Origin: Pseudomonas marvdashtae
Lineage (GTDB): Bacteria; Pseudomonadota; Gammaproteobacteria; Pseudomonadales; Pseudomonadaceae
Direction: 5' to 3'
Length of the DNA stretch: 64,000 nucleotides
NCBI RefSeq assembly: GCF_014268655.2
Contig: NZ_JABWQX020000004.1
Location: 62,001 to 126,000 of the forward strand
In this document: positions 27,031 through 36,021 of the stretch, in pieces
How the letters are laid out: each line of letters opens with the position of its first letter
How positions within the stretch are numbered: position 1 is the stretch's first letter
The notes under the pieces: model-generated
Database searches by the model: none
What the model was told of the DNA's origin: nothing
Seen by the model: only the letters and a program-made list of their open reading frames with translations
Translations under genes and position numbers: made by a program

Positions 27031-28218
27031 CTAGATTCGGCTCAGGTCGGTCAGCGCTCGGGTCAAACGCTCGATATCACGGCCCAAGGTAATCAACCCC
27101 GGCGTAATGCGAATGCACGGCCCAACGCTGGTCTTGCGCACCACGGTAAAAATCCCATAGTCGTCGAGCAGTCGATCGGCCATGGCCTGCTGGTCATTTT
27201 GGGCGGTAAACCGCATCGAGGTGATGCCGCAATAAAGACGACGGTCGTCCGGCGTCATGACTTCGATGCCAGGCACATTGCGCACCGCGCTCACCCACAT
27301 ATCCCGCAAGTAGCACAGCCGTGCACCTTTGGCTGATGCGCCACCCAACGCACGGTGTTCTTCAAACACCAGTGGCAGCGTCAGCAGGGCCGGGATGTTG
27401 GGCGTGCTGTGTGGCGTGCGTGAGCGTATGTCGGTGGCGGGATAGGTGGCTTCGTCCATGTCCGGGTCGATGTCGGCCAGCCGCTGCGGCGCGATATAGA
27501 GAAAGCCCAGGGCCAAGGGGCCGCCAATCCACTTTTGCAAGTTGAACCCGGCGAATTGAATACCGAGTTTCTTCAAGTCGAATTCGATCTGACCCAAGGC
27601 GTGGGCGCCATCAAGAATGATGTCGACATCGAATTCCCGAGCCGCCGCGGCAATGGCCTGGACCGGCATCACCAAGCCGGTCAGGTGGTTGACATAGGTC
27701 AGTGGCATCAACTTGAGGCGGGGATAACGAATGAAGGTTTCTCGATACGTGCCGACCAGGCTGTCGAAACTGGCGGGGTGCGGGTGGACCAGCTCAACGA
27801 CCTCTGCCCCGCGTTGGCGGGCCAGCCAGCGCATCGCACTCTTGACCGACTCGTATTCGACATCGCTTATCAAGACCTGGTCGCCAGGCTTGAGACCGTT
27901 GTAATTACGAATCAGCGTTTGCAAGGCGTCCACGGCGCTGGTGGCCAGCGCCACGGTAGACGGGGGGACATGGATCAGTTTCGCCACTTGTAGACGAATC
28001 GCCTCGCCATGTTCCCGATCAAAATGCTGGCGCACGTACAACGAGTTGCCGCGGTTGACGAATTCGATGTTGCGTTGGTACTCCTCGACCACGGTGCGCG
28101 ACATCCGCCCGAAGTAGCCATTTTCAAGATTGAGCGGCCCGCCGGCATCGACATCGTACCGATCGACAAAGGTTTCCCAGAAGCGTTCATCGTGGGCGCG
28201 TAGCGTATTTTCGGGCAT
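27031..28218 (-). CDS. Class V aminotransferase-fold PLP enzyme (isopenicillin-N epimerase-like)
   Basis: A 395-residue fold-type I PLP enzyme of the class V/CsdA-like group. Features: LNLENGYFGRMSRTVVEEYQR at the N-terminus, ALATSAVDALQTLI, the PLP Asp/His motif DIILDGAHALGQIEFD, the probable Schiff-base Lys in FNLQKWIGGPLALGF, and the C-terminal ITPGLITLGRDIERLTRAL. Such proteins are often labelled isopenicillin-N epimerase, but substrate cannot be deduced. ATG 28218 is preferred over the in-frame TTG at 28233; neither has a strong ribosome site. DUF3820 gene 28247-28483 lies 28 bp upstream in the same direction and may be co-transcribed. Confidence 0.8.
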   Translation of the reverse strand: MPENTLRAHDERFWETFVDRYDVDAGGPLNLENGYFGRMSRTVVEEYQRNIEFVNRGNSLYVRQHFDREHGEAIRLQVAKLIHVPPSTVALATSAVDALQTLIRNYNGLKPGDQVLISDVEYESVKSAMRWLARQRGAEVVELVHPHPASFDSLVGTYRETFIRYPRLKLMPLTYVNHLTGLVMPVQAIAAAAREFDVDIILDGAHALGQIEFDLKKLGIQFAGFNLQKWIGGPLALGFLYIAPQRLADIDPDMDEATYPATDIRSRTPHSTPNIPALLTLPLVFEEHRALGGASAKGARLCYLRDMWVSAVRNVPGIEVMTPDDRRLYCGITSMRFTAQNDQQAMADRLLDDYGIFTVVRKTSVGPCIRITPGLITLGRDIERLTRALTDLSRI

Positions 28219-28246
28219 GGCGGGCTCAATCAATCAATGGCAGCGG

Positions 28247-28483
28247 TCAGTGGCGAGGTTTAGGCAAGCCATGTTTAGCCCGCAGTGGGTCCAGCAGGTC
28301 TGACAAACCGTTGTGGTCGATCTCCTGCATCAGTGCCAGCAAACCGCCCAGTTCCCCCTTGGGGAAACCCTCCCGGGCGAACCAGTTCAAGTACTGGCCC
28401 GGCAGGTCGGCAAGGATTCGACCCTTGTATTTACCGAAGGGCATTTGGCGCGTTACCAGCAGTTCGAGTTTTTCCGGATTCAT
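28247..28483 (-). CDS. DUF3820 small protein
   Basis: A 78-residue conserved protein of the DUF3820 (QSregVF_b) type. The signature is MPFGKYKGRILADLPGQYLNWFAREGFPKGELGGLLALMQEI. The same GKYKG...LP..YL.W pattern occurs in DUF3820 domains attached to exonuclease-like proteins. Its function is not known. ATG 28483 is the most natural start; an in-frame ATG lies 10 codons upstream. It sits 28 bp before the aminotransferase gene. Confidence 0.75.
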   Translation of the reverse strand: MNPEKLELLVTRQMPFGKYKGRILADLPGQYLNWFAREGFPKGELGGLLALMQEIDHNGLSDLLDPLRAKHGLPKPRH

Positions 28484-28628
28484 GGCAATTGTCTTGTTCA
28501 GGACCATCGGCAAAATACAGGCATTCTGCATGCAGGCCAAATGACAGATCATGCAAATAACGCGGATACAGATTCTTTGTTCGTATATAACTCATTGAAT
28601 TTAAATGTATTTTTCTACAAGCAAAGGC

Positions 28629-28644
28629 TGGCACGACCGATGCA
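28629..28644 (+). promoter_or_regulatory. Sigma-54 promoter of the DUF2383 gene
   Basis: TGGCACGACCGATGCA keeps the invariant GG (-24) and GC (-12) exactly 12 nt apart and the full TGGCACG block; only the first T of TTGC is changed to A. It lies 45 nt before ATG 28689, leaving room for a short leader. RpoN-dependent transcription is predicted. Confidence 0.7.
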
Positions 28645-28688
28645 ATATTCCTTGCAGGTTTTTATTCACCAAGCAAAGGAACTGAAAA

Positions 28689-29156
28689 ATGACTGACATC
28701 AATAAAGAATCCATCTCTGTCTTGAACGACCTGATCGAGACCAGCAAGGATGGCCAGGAAGGATTCAAGACCTGCGCTGAAGACATCAAGCATCCAGAAC
28801 TCAAGGCGCTGTTCGTCAAGCGCGCTGCCGATTGCGCGACCGCAGCGGCCGAGCTGCAAGCCGCTGTTCGTTCCCTGGGTGGTGATCCGGAAACGTCTAC
28901 CAGCGTTGCCGGTGATCTGCATCGTCGCTGGGTGGACGTGAAAGCCATGTTCACTGGCAAGGACGAAGAAGCGGTGCTCAACGAAGCCGAACGCGGCGAG
29001 GATCACGCACTGACGGCCTACAAGGAAGCCATCGAGAAGATCAACAAGCACAACCTGGTGGGCATTCGTGATCTGGTGGAACGCCAGTACCACGGCGTGC
29101 AACGCAACCATGACCAAGTCAAGGCCCTGCGTAACCAGGCGCGTGCCCAGAGCTAA
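28689..29156 (+). CDS. DUF2383 / PA2169-family four-helix-bundle protein
   Basis: A 155-residue all-helical protein of the PA2169 (DUF2383) family, a ferritin-like-fold bundle without clear metal ligands. Features: LNDLIETSKDGQEGFKTCAEDIKHPELKALF, RWVDVKAMFTGKDEEAVLNEAERGEDHALTAYKEAI and a C-terminal helix with RDLVERQYHGVQRNHDQVKALR. AAAGGA precedes ATG 28689. Homologues are stress/stationary-phase associated, but the biochemical role is unknown. A sigma-54-like promoter lies upstream and a strong terminator downstream, so it is a single-gene unit. Confidence 0.88.
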   Translation: MTDINKESISVLNDLIETSKDGQEGFKTCAEDIKHPELKALFVKRAADCATAAAELQAAVRSLGGDPETSTSVAGDLHRRWVDVKAMFTGKDEEAVLNEAERGEDHALTAYKEAIEKINKHNLVGIRDLVERQYHGVQRNHDQVKALRNQARAQS

Positions 29157-29178
29157 ACACGCTGTCAACGCCGATAAG

Positions 29179-29204
29179 AACGCCAGCCTGCCTGGCGTTT
29201 TTTT
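29179..29204 (+). terminator. Terminator after the DUF2383 gene
   Basis: AACGCCAG-N4-CTGGCGTT followed by a run of T residues; perfect 8-bp stem beginning 23 nt after the stop codon. Confidence 0.92.
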
Positions 29205-29352
29205 ATGGGAGGCGATCAGCGGAAATACGCGCAATATTGTTTGTCGAATTCGTCAACAAACAACTCTGGACTCAGTTAGATAGCTAGCTAATAATTGCAT
29301 CACTTCTAACGCAATCTATTGTTACAACGTCCTCAGAAAAAGAGTTTTCCGC

Positions 29353-31353
29353 GTGCCCATCACCTTCCAGGCCCTGTTCGCTCCCGACCGCCTCGCTGTG
29401 CAGTTCGCCATCAAAACCGTCCTCGGTGGTGGCCTGGCGCTGTGGCTGGCGTTGCGCTGGGGTTTGGAGCAGCCGTCCTGGGCTTTGATGACGGCGTTCA
29501 TCGTCGCCCAGCCGCTGTCCGGAATGGTAGTGCAAAAGGGCTTGGCGCGGTTGGTCGGGACTTTGGTGGGAACGATCATGTCGGTCGTGTTCATGGGGCT
29601 ATTTGCCCAGGCACCGTGGTTGTTTTTGCTGGCGCTGGCGTTGTGGCTCGGCGTGTGCACAGCCTGTTCGACGCTGTTGCGCAGCGCCTGGTCGTATTCT
29701 TTCGTGCTGGCCGGCTACACGGTGGCGATCATCGCCTTGCCGGCCATTTCCCATCCGCTTGGCGTGTTCGATCAGGCCGTGGCCCGTTGCACCGAGATCA
29801 GCCTGGGCATCACCTGCGCCACGGCCGCCAGTGCGTTGCTCTGGCCGTTGCGGGTCGAACGGCAACTGGCGGATCAGGCTCGCGCTGCCTGGCAGAGCGG
29901 CATGCAGGCGGCCCGTGCGACATTGGCCGGCGATGCCCAGGCCCGCAAAGGTTTGCTGGAGATTCTTGGCAAGATCGTCGCGGTGGACGCCCAGCGTGAA
30001 CACGCTTGGTTCGAAGGCAGCCTGGGTCGCCAGCGCGCCCGGGCCATCAGCGGTTTGAGCCAGAAGTTGTTGATGCTGCTGCGTATAGCCCGTTCGGTGC
30101 GTCGGCAGTGGAAACAGCTTGAGCCAGCGGAAGCTGAAGTGCTCCAGCCCTGGATGACGGAGGTGCAGCAGGCCTTGGACGCGGACAGCGCGACGCTACA
30201 GGCGTTGCGCCCCCGGGTTCTGGACGCGTCTCACGATCCACGCATCAGCTCGGCGCAAAGTTACTGCCTGGCTCGTTTGGCCTTGTTGCTCGACACTGCC
30301 CTGGCCGCTTGCGCTGCGCTGTCGGCAGTGCAGGAGGGCAGGGAGGCGGCGGACCCGCCGCGAACCCTGGCGCCGCACCGGGATGTGTCCTTGGCCATGG
30401 TATTCGGCGCCCGTAGCGCCTTGGCGTTCCTGACGGTGTCGTGTTTCTGGTTGGCGACGGCCTGGCCCGCCGCGTCGGGTGCACTGCTGCTCACCTGCGT
30501 GGTCTGCAGCCTGTTCGCCAGTCGCGAAAATGGCGCGCAGATCGGCATGAGCTTTTTGCGCGGCATTCTGTTGGCGGTGCCGACAGCGTTTGTGATCGGT
30601 GAAATCCTCCTGCCGCAATGGAGCAGTTTCGCGATGCTTTGCATGGCCATGGGCGTGCCGTTGTTCTTCGGGGCGCTGGGCATGGCCAAGCCGCCGCTCT
30701 ACGCCACGGCCACTTCGTTCTGCCTGCACTTTGTGGTGTTGGTGTCGCCGCTCAACGCCATGAAATATGACGTCTCGACTTTCTTCAATAACGCCCAGGC
30801 CATAATGATTGGCGTAGGTGCGGCGGTGTTGGCGTTCAAGCTGTTGATTCTGCGCAACCCGGCCTGGCACAGCCGTCGGCTGCTGGCCGCGACGCTGGAC
30901 GATCTGGTGCGCCTGACCCATCGCAACCTGCGCGGGGCCGAGAGCTGGTTCGGCGGACGCATGGCCGACCGTTTGTTGCAACTGGCGCGGCATTATCCCG
31001 AACTGCCGGTGCCGGCGCGCAGTCGTTGGGATGACGGTTTGTTGGGCCTGGACATTGGCGATGAGTTGCTGCACCTGCGCTTGAGCCTGGCCGTCGCCCA
31101 AGTGCCCGAGGCCCCGGCCCAGCGCCGCTATTTCGAAACCCTGGAGCAGGCGCTGGAACGCGGTCCGTCCGGCGGCCAGGCCGAGGCATTGGCCCAGGCG
31201 AGCGACGAGTATCTGCAGGTGCTGTCGCAGCAGCCCTCCAGCGATGCGCTGAAGTTGGCGCAAGGCGCGGTCGTGCAGTTGCAGAACAGCTGGCGCGCCT
31301 GGTGCCGTCAGCACGAATCTCAGCGTGGGGAGCATAGCCATGGGCTTGCGTGA
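29353..31353 (+). CDS. FUSC/AaeB-type inner-membrane efflux transporter
   Basis: A 666-residue fusaric-acid-resistance family (FUSC) transporter with two blocks of membrane helices. Block one (about 15-175) includes FAIKTVLGGGLALWLALRWGLEQPSWALMTAFIVAQPLSGMVVQKGLARLVGTLVG; block two (about 340-500) includes SALAFLTVSCFWLATAWPAASGALLL. Cytoplasmic helical domains follow each block. It probably exports aromatic carboxylic acids as in AaeAB. GTG 29353 is the start; the ribosome site AAAAAGAG is modest. It heads a three-gene operon, overlapping the DUF1656 gene by 14 bp. Confidence 0.9.
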   Translation: MPITFQALFAPDRLAVQFAIKTVLGGGLALWLALRWGLEQPSWALMTAFIVAQPLSGMVVQKGLARLVGTLVGTIMSVVFMGLFAQAPWLFLLALALWLGVCTACSTLLRSAWSYSFVLAGYTVAIIALPAISHPLGVFDQAVARCTEISLGITCATAASALLWPLRVERQLADQARAAWQSGMQAARATLAGDAQARKGLLEILGKIVAVDAQREHAWFEGSLGRQRARAISGLSQKLLMLLRIARSVRRQWKQLEPAEAEVLQPWMTEVQQALDADSATLQALRPRVLDASHDPRISSAQSYCLARLALLLDTALAACAALSAVQEGREAADPPRTLAPHRDVSLAMVFGARSALAFLTVSCFWLATAWPAASGALLLTCVVCSLFASRENGAQIGMSFLRGILLAVPTAFVIGEILLPQWSSFAMLCMAMGVPLFFGALGMAKPPLYATATSFCLHFVVLVSPLNAMKYDVSTFFNNAQAIMIGVGAAVLAFKLLILRNPAWHSRRLLAATLDDLVRLTHRNLRGAESWFGGRMADRLLQLARHYPELPVPARSRWDDGLLGLDIGDELLHLRLSLAVAQVPEAPAQRRYFETLEQALERGPSGGQAEALAQASDEYLQVLSQQPSSDALKLAQGAVVQLQNSWRAWCRQHESQRGEHSHGLA

Positions 31354-31546
31354 GTGGTCGATCGGCGGGGTCTTGCTCAGCCCGTTCCTGATTTATGTGG
31401 TGCTGGCCTTGCTGGTGACGGGGGCGCTGCGCCTGTTGCTCAGCCTGGTGCCGGCCGGGCGCTGGATCTGGCATGAGGCGTTGTTCGACTGCGCCCTGTA
31501 TGTCTGTGTCCTGACTGTCATTACCCTGGTCCTCGGACCGTTATAA
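31340..31546 (+). CDS. DUF1656 small membrane protein (AaeX-like)
   Basis: A 68-residue protein with two membrane helices (IGGVLLSPFLIYVVLALLVTGALRLLL and ALFDCALYVCVLTVITLVLGPL). It belongs to the DUF1656/AaeX group, always found between FUSC and HlyD genes. GGGGAG precedes ATG 31340. Overlap with the FUSC gene and the 10-bp gap to the HlyD gene indicate a translationally coupled efflux operon. Confidence 0.9.
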   Translation: MGLREWSIGGVLLSPFLIYVVLALLVTGALRLLLSLVPAGRWIWHEALFDCALYVCVLTVITLVLGPL

Positions 31547-31556
31547 GGAGTTGAAC

Positions 31557-32420
31557 ATGCGTACTTCCGTACGTGTTGCCGTCACGCTGAGTGTGGTGGC
31601 CGTGGCGATCTTCGCCGGGTTTCATTTGTGGCAGTACTACATGCTCACGCCCTGGACCCGGGATGCGCGGATCCGTGCCGACGTGGTGGTGATCGCTCCC
31701 GACGTATCGGGTTGGGTGCGCGAGCTCAAGGCCGTGGATAACCAGCAGGTCAAGGCCGGCGACGTATTGCTCAATATCGATCGCGAGCGTTTCGAGGCCG
31801 CAGTGGAGAAAGCCAGGGCGGTGGTCCAGACTCGCCAGCAGCAACTGAGCCTGCGCGAACACGAAGCCAGTCGCCGCGCCGCATTGGGTCCACAGGCCAT
31901 CAGCGCCGAGTTGCGCGAAAACGCCCAGATCAACGCAGGGATTGCCCGTGGTGAACTGCGCGAGGCCCAGGCCGAGGCCAAGGTTGCCGAGCTGAACCTG
32001 GCGCGCAGCCAGGTCCTGGCCCCACGTAGCGGTCACATCACCAACCTGCGCCTGGCCGAAGGCAACTATGTGAACGCCGGGCAGCCGGTCATGGCGCTGG
32101 TGGATGACTCAACGTTCTACGTGCAGGCCTATTTCGAAGAAACCAAACTGCCGAGGATCCGCGTCGGCGATCCGGTCAAAATCTGGTTGATGAGCGCCGG
32201 TCATGCGCTCGAAGGTCATGTGGAAAGCATCAGCCGAGGCATCACCGACCGCAATACCAACCCCGATGCGCAACTGCTGGCCGAGGTCGAGCCGACATTC
32301 AACTGGGTGCGCCTGGCCCAGCGGATTCCGGTACGGATCAAGCTGGACAAGGTGCCGGAAGGGGCGAGCCTGAGCGCGGGGATGACGGCGAGTGTGCAGG
32401 TGCGGGAAGCCCAGCAATAG
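31557..32420 (+). CDS. HlyD-family periplasmic adaptor (AaeA-like)
   Basis: A 287-residue membrane fusion protein anchored by an N-terminal helix (VAVTLSVVAVAIFAGFHLWQYY). It contains the biotinyl-lipoyl-like hairpin (DVVVIAPDVSGWVRELKAVDNQQVKAGDVLLNID), an alpha-hairpin (about 80-150) and a beta-barrel domain (VQAYFEETKLPRIRVGDPVKIWL). It should connect the FUSC pump to an outer-membrane factor encoded elsewhere. AAGGAG lies 6 nt before ATG 31557. Third gene of the operon. Confidence 0.92.
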   Translation: MRTSVRVAVTLSVVAVAIFAGFHLWQYYMLTPWTRDARIRADVVVIAPDVSGWVRELKAVDNQQVKAGDVLLNIDRERFEAAVEKARAVVQTRQQQLSLREHEASRRAALGPQAISAELRENAQINAGIARGELREAQAEAKVAELNLARSQVLAPRSGHITNLRLAEGNYVNAGQPVMALVDDSTFYVQAYFEETKLPRIRVGDPVKIWLMSAGHALEGHVESISRGITDRNTNPDAQLLAEVEPTFNWVRLAQRIPVRIKLDKVPEGASLSAGMTASVQVREAQQ

Positions 32421-32439
32421 CCGCAACACTGCAGTCATT

Positions 32440-32580
32440 TGTGGCGAGGGGATTTAGCGAAACGTCGCACCGCCCCGCTGGGCTGCGCAGCAGCCCCCTG
32501 TGCCCAGGCTGGCACACCGCAGTGGTCTTGAGGTATTGGGGGCGCTTCGCGCCCCAGCGGGGATAAATCCCCTCGCCACA
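32440..32580. repeat. REP doublet, one arm altered
   Basis: TGTGGCGAGGGGATTTA at 32440 is matched by TAAATCCCCTCGCCACA at 32564-32580, with CCCCGCTGGG/CCCAGCGGGG-type elements inside. The left arm carries GCGAAACGTCGCACCG in place of the short hairpin found in other copies. It fills the 184-bp gap between convergent HlyD and phaJ genes. Confidence 0.85.
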
Positions 32581-32604
32581 TTTCATTCCCATAGATCGCG
32601 GTAG

Positions 32605-33075
32605 TCAGCCAACAGTAATCGGCGGCAACGTCGGCAATGTCACGGTCTGCTGTTTACGCGGGGCGAGAATCTCGGCCTCGCCGTCCACCACCAGTTCATC
32701 ACGCTGGTTGAACACGCGGGTGGCGATGCGCACGCGAAATTTTGGCAGCTTCTCCAGGATCTCCAGGCGCACGGTCAAGGTGTCGCCGATCTTTACCGGT
32801 TTCTGGAAACTCATCTGCTGGCCAATATAAATGGTGCCCGGCCCAGGCAACTCGCACGCGACCGCCGCGCTGATCAGTGCACCGCTGAACATGCCATGGG
32901 CGATGCGCTCCTTGAACATGCTGGCTGCGGCAAATTCGGCGTCCAGGTGCACCGGGTTGTGATCGCCCGACATCGCGGCGAACAACTGGATGTCGCGCTC
33001 TTCGACGGTCTTGCTGTAGCTGGCAGTCTGACCGACTTCGAGGGCTTCGTAAGGGATGTTGGTAACCTGGGTCAT
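32605..33075 (-). CDS. phaJ: (R)-specific enoyl-CoA hydratase (MaoC/PhaJ)
   Basis: A 156-residue hot-dog-fold hydratase that adds water to trans-2-enoyl-CoA to give (R)-3-hydroxyacyl-CoA, linking beta-oxidation to PHA monomers. The hydratase motif is FAAMSGDHNPVHLDAEFAAASMFKERIAHGMFSGALIS, with catalytic Asp and His in GDHNPVH. ATG 33075 with GGATCC upstream is preferred over a longer frame to 33111. Genes for a lipase and two acyl-CoA ligases nearby reproduce the PhaJ4-fadD neighbourhood of P. putida. Confidence 0.88.
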   Translation of the reverse strand: MTQVTNIPYEALEVGQTASYSKTVEERDIQLFAAMSGDHNPVHLDAEFAAASMFKERIAHGMFSGALISAAVACELPGPGTIYIGQQMSFQKPVKIGDTLTVRLEILEKLPKFRVRIATRVFNQRDELVVDGEAEILAPRKQQTVTLPTLPPITVG

Positions 33076-33113
33076 GTCTGGATCCTGGACGGGTAAAGGA
33101 AAACGCGGCAAAG

Positions 33114-34058
33114 CTACTCGCTGCGTGGCGGCCGCTTGTGACTCAAGGCCTGGGCAATCCAGGCCAGCACATCGGCGGTCACTTCATCGCGGTTGGTTTC
33201 ATTGAACAGTTCGTGCCGGGCCTGCGGGTAAATCGTCAATTGCATATGTTGGTTGCCGGCGTCGCGCAAGGCGTCGGCCAGATCCTTCAGACGCTTGCCC
33301 TCGCTCACCGGATCACATTCGCCGCCAATTACCAGCAGCGGCAGGCCTGGATCGATCTGCGCGAGATTGGACGCTTTGCTGATCTGCTGCAACCCACCCA
33401 GCAGGTCGACCCACAGCTGATTGGTGCAACGAAAGCCGCATAGCGGGTCTCGGACGTATTTGTCCACCTCGGCCGGGTCGCGGCTGAGCCAGTCGAAAGG
33501 CGTACGCACGGGTTTGAATTTTTTGTTGAAGCTGCCGAATGACAACCACTCGATCAGCGCGCTACGCCCCGTTGCTCCCTGACGTCGACGCTCGAAGCGG
33601 GCGATCAGGCGCGCCGCACGGTAAAGCGCCACGGGTTGGAAGTTCGAACCGCTGAGAATCGCCCCGTGCAGGCTGGCGCTGTGGTGCAGCAGGTAAGCTT
33701 GGGCGATGTAGCTGCCCATGCTGTGGCCCAGCAGCAGTATGGGGATATCCGGATGCTGCTGGCCGATGTGGTGGTTAAGGCTCGCCAGGTCGCCGACGAC
33801 CTTGGCCCAGCCGTCCTCGTTCGCGAAATGACCGAGGATGGCTTCTTCACCCGTCTTGCCGTGGCCACGCAGGTCCAGCGCATAGACGCCATAACCTTCG
33901 GCGCACAGCGCTTGCGCCAGGCGCCCATAGCGGGCGCTGTGTTCGGCCATGCCGTGGGCCAGCATGATGACCGCCGATGGGGCGGTTTCGGGCAACCACT
34001 GATTGACGAACAGGCGGTTGTGGTCGGTCGCGGTCAGCCAGAACGTTTGGTGGATCAT
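33114..34058 (-). CDS. Alpha/beta hydrolase, monoacylglycerol-lipase-like
   Basis: A 314-residue serine hydrolase of the acylglycerol lipase (Hydrolase_4/LPL) group. The nucleophile elbow is LLLGHSMGSYIAQAY, with oxyanion region VIMLAHGMAEHSARY; the acid is Asp in GGECDPVSEG and the base His in YPQARHELFNE. The block GVYALDLRGHGKTG is also typical. ATG 34058 with AAGGAA 6 nt upstream is the start; a longer frame has no ribosome site. It precedes phaJ on the same strand (38 bp apart) and is divergent from fadD2, suggesting it releases fatty acids for the ligases. Confidence 0.88.
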   Translation of the reverse strand: MIHQTFWLTATDHNRLFVNQWLPETAPSAVIMLAHGMAEHSARYGRLAQALCAEGYGVYALDLRGHGKTGEEAILGHFANEDGWAKVVGDLASLNHHIGQQHPDIPILLLGHSMGSYIAQAYLLHHSASLHGAILSGSNFQPVALYRAARLIARFERRRQGATGRSALIEWLSFGSFNKKFKPVRTPFDWLSRDPAEVDKYVRDPLCGFRCTNQLWVDLLGGLQQISKASNLAQIDPGLPLLVIGGECDPVSEGKRLKDLADALRDAGNQHMQLTIYPQARHELFNETNRDEVTADVLAWIAQALSHKRPPRSE

Positions 34059-34282
34059 GGCGGTTCCTTTGCACAAATCAGACGCAGCGTTGCTGCATTG
34101 TATAGCGCATCCGCTGCGTCTCGCCTGATCAGCTCTCGGCGAGGCAGGAAGATTCACATAATCTATGACGCAAGTTGCCATATTTGCCTGATTGGCCATA
34201 GCTGCTAGTGTCCCATGAGCTCCGCCTGTGAAAGCGATACGCAAGCGGTCCCGGATACGTTCAGGTAAAGAGGATAAAAACA

Positions 34283-35971
34283 ATGCAGCCTGATTTCTGG
34301 AATGACAAACGCCCGGCCGGCGTGCCTTCGGACATCGAACACGGTGTCTACAAGTCGGTCGTTGAGGTGTTCGAGCGTTCCTGCAAGAAATTTGCCGACC
34401 GTCCGGCGTTCAGCAACATGGGGGTGACGCTCACTTACGCCGAGCTCGAGCGCTACAGCGCGGCCTTTGCCGGTTACCTGCAGGCCCATACCGACCTGGC
34501 ACCGGGCGATCGCATCGCGGTACAGATGCCCAACGTCCTGCAATACCCGATCGCCGTTTTCGGTGCGCTGCGCGCCGGACTGGTGGTGGTCAACACCAAC
34601 CCGTTGTATACCCCGCGGGAAATGCGCCACCAGTTCAAGGACTCCGGCGCCCGGGCGTTGGTGTACCTGAATATGTTCGGCCAGAAAGTCCAGGAAGTGC
34701 TGCCTGACACCGACCTGCAATACCTGATCGAGGCGAAGATGGGCGACCTGATGCCCACCGCCAAGGGCTGGTTGGTGAATACGGTGGTGAGCAAGGTCAA
34801 GAAAATGGTCCCGGACTATTCGCTGCCCCAAGCCGTTTCTTTCAAGACCGCCCTGCGCCTGGGGCGTGGCCAAGGCATCAAGCCGTTGAACGTGAGCCTC
34901 GCCGACATCGCCGTGTTGCAATACACCGGCGGCACTACCGGGCTGGCGAAAGGCGCGATGCTGACCCACGGCAACCTGGTCGCCAACATGCAACAGGCCC
35001 GGGCCTGCCTGGGGCAGATCGGCGACGACGGCCAGCCGTTGTTGCGCGAAGGCCAGGAAGTCATGATCGCGCCGCTGCCGCTGTACCACATCTATGCATT
35101 CACGGCGAACTGCATGTGCATGATGGTCACGGGCAACCACAACGTGTTGATCACCAATCCACGAGACATCGGCGGCTTCATCAAGGAGCTGAAGAACTGG
35201 CGGTTTTCCCTGTTGTTGGGGCTCAACACGTTGTTCGTGGCGCTGATGGATCACCCGGATTTCAAGACGCTGGATTTCTCCAATCTCAAGGTCACCAACT
35301 CAGGCGGTACCGCGTTGGTCAAGGCCACCGCCGAGCGTTGGAAACAGCTCACCGGTTGCAGTATTACCGAAGGGTACGGGCTGACCGAAACCTCGCCAGT
35401 GGCCAGTGCCAACCCTTACGGCGGCAAGTCGCGCCTGGGTACGGTGGGTTTGCCGGTGCCGGGGACGCTGATGAAAGTCATCAGCGATGACGGTATCGAG
35501 CTGCCTCTTGGTGAGCGCGGAGAACTGTGCATCAAGGGCCCGCAGATCATGAAGGGCTACTGGAACAAGCCTGAAGCTACCGCTGAGGTGCTGGACAGCG
35601 AAGGCTGGTTCAAGTCCGGCGATATCGCGGTGATCGACCCCGATGGATTTGTGCGTATCGTCGACCGCAAGAAGGACATGATCATCGTCTCGGGTTTCAA
35701 CGTGTACCCCAACGAGATCGAGGACGTGGTGATGGCGCACCCGAAAGTCGCCAGCTGCGCCGTCATCGGCGTGCCGGACGAACGTTCGGGGGAGGCGGTG
35801 AAACTGTTCGTGGTGGCGCGTGAGTCGGGCGTCAGCCTTGAAGAGCTCAAGGCGTACTGCAAGGAGAACTTCACGGGGTACAAGATACCCAAGCACATCG
35901 TGCTACGAGAGTCGCTGCCAATGACGCCGGTGGGCAAGATCTTGCGACGGGAGCTGCGCGACATCGCCTGA
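34283..35971 (+). CDS. fadD2: Long-chain acyl-CoA synthetase FadD2
   Basis: This 562-residue ANL-superfamily ligase activates fatty acids to acyl-CoA at the inner membrane. The AMP/P-loop motif is YTGGTTGLAKGAMLTH; the A5 motif is EGYGLTETSP; GWFKSGDIAVIDPDGFVRIVDRKKDMI and the C-terminal catalytic Lys in MTPVGKILRRELRD follow. It is a paralogue of the gene at 36275, in the tandem arrangement known from pseudomonads. Here it is nearest the phaJ/lipase pair, which matches the fadD2 position. An RBS AAAGAGG precedes ATG 34283. Confidence 0.93.
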   Translation: MQPDFWNDKRPAGVPSDIEHGVYKSVVEVFERSCKKFADRPAFSNMGVTLTYAELERYSAAFAGYLQAHTDLAPGDRIAVQMPNVLQYPIAVFGALRAGLVVVNTNPLYTPREMRHQFKDSGARALVYLNMFGQKVQEVLPDTDLQYLIEAKMGDLMPTAKGWLVNTVVSKVKKMVPDYSLPQAVSFKTALRLGRGQGIKPLNVSLADIAVLQYTGGTTGLAKGAMLTHGNLVANMQQARACLGQIGDDGQPLLREGQEVMIAPLPLYHIYAFTANCMCMMVTGNHNVLITNPRDIGGFIKELKNWRFSLLLGLNTLFVALMDHPDFKTLDFSNLKVTNSGGTALVKATAERWKQLTGCSITEGYGLTETSPVASANPYGGKSRLGTVGLPVPGTLMKVISDDGIELPLGERGELCIKGPQIMKGYWNKPEATAEVLDSEGWFKSGDIAVIDPDGFVRIVDRKKDMIIVSGFNVYPNEIEDVVMAHPKVASCAVIGVPDERSGEAVKLFVVARESGVSLEELKAYCKENFTGYKIPKHIVLRESLPMTPVGKILRRELRDIA

Positions 35972-35995
35972 AGCCAGAGAGGTCCAGTAAAAACC

Positions 35996-36021
35996 CTGTG
36001 GGAGCACGCGTGCTCCCACAG
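35996..36021. repeat. Perfect 26-bp REP palindrome
   Basis: CTGTGGGAGCACG followed by CGTGCTCCCACAG, a gapless inverted repeat. It is 24 nt after the fadD2 stop, within the 303-bp fadD2-fadD1 gap. It could terminate or process the fadD2 message; no T-run follows, so this is not a classical terminator. Confidence 0.88.

Noticed and set aside
34059..34282. Search for a PsrA operator between the lipase gene and fadD2
   Set aside because: No GAAAC-N4-GTTTC-like dyad found by eye.
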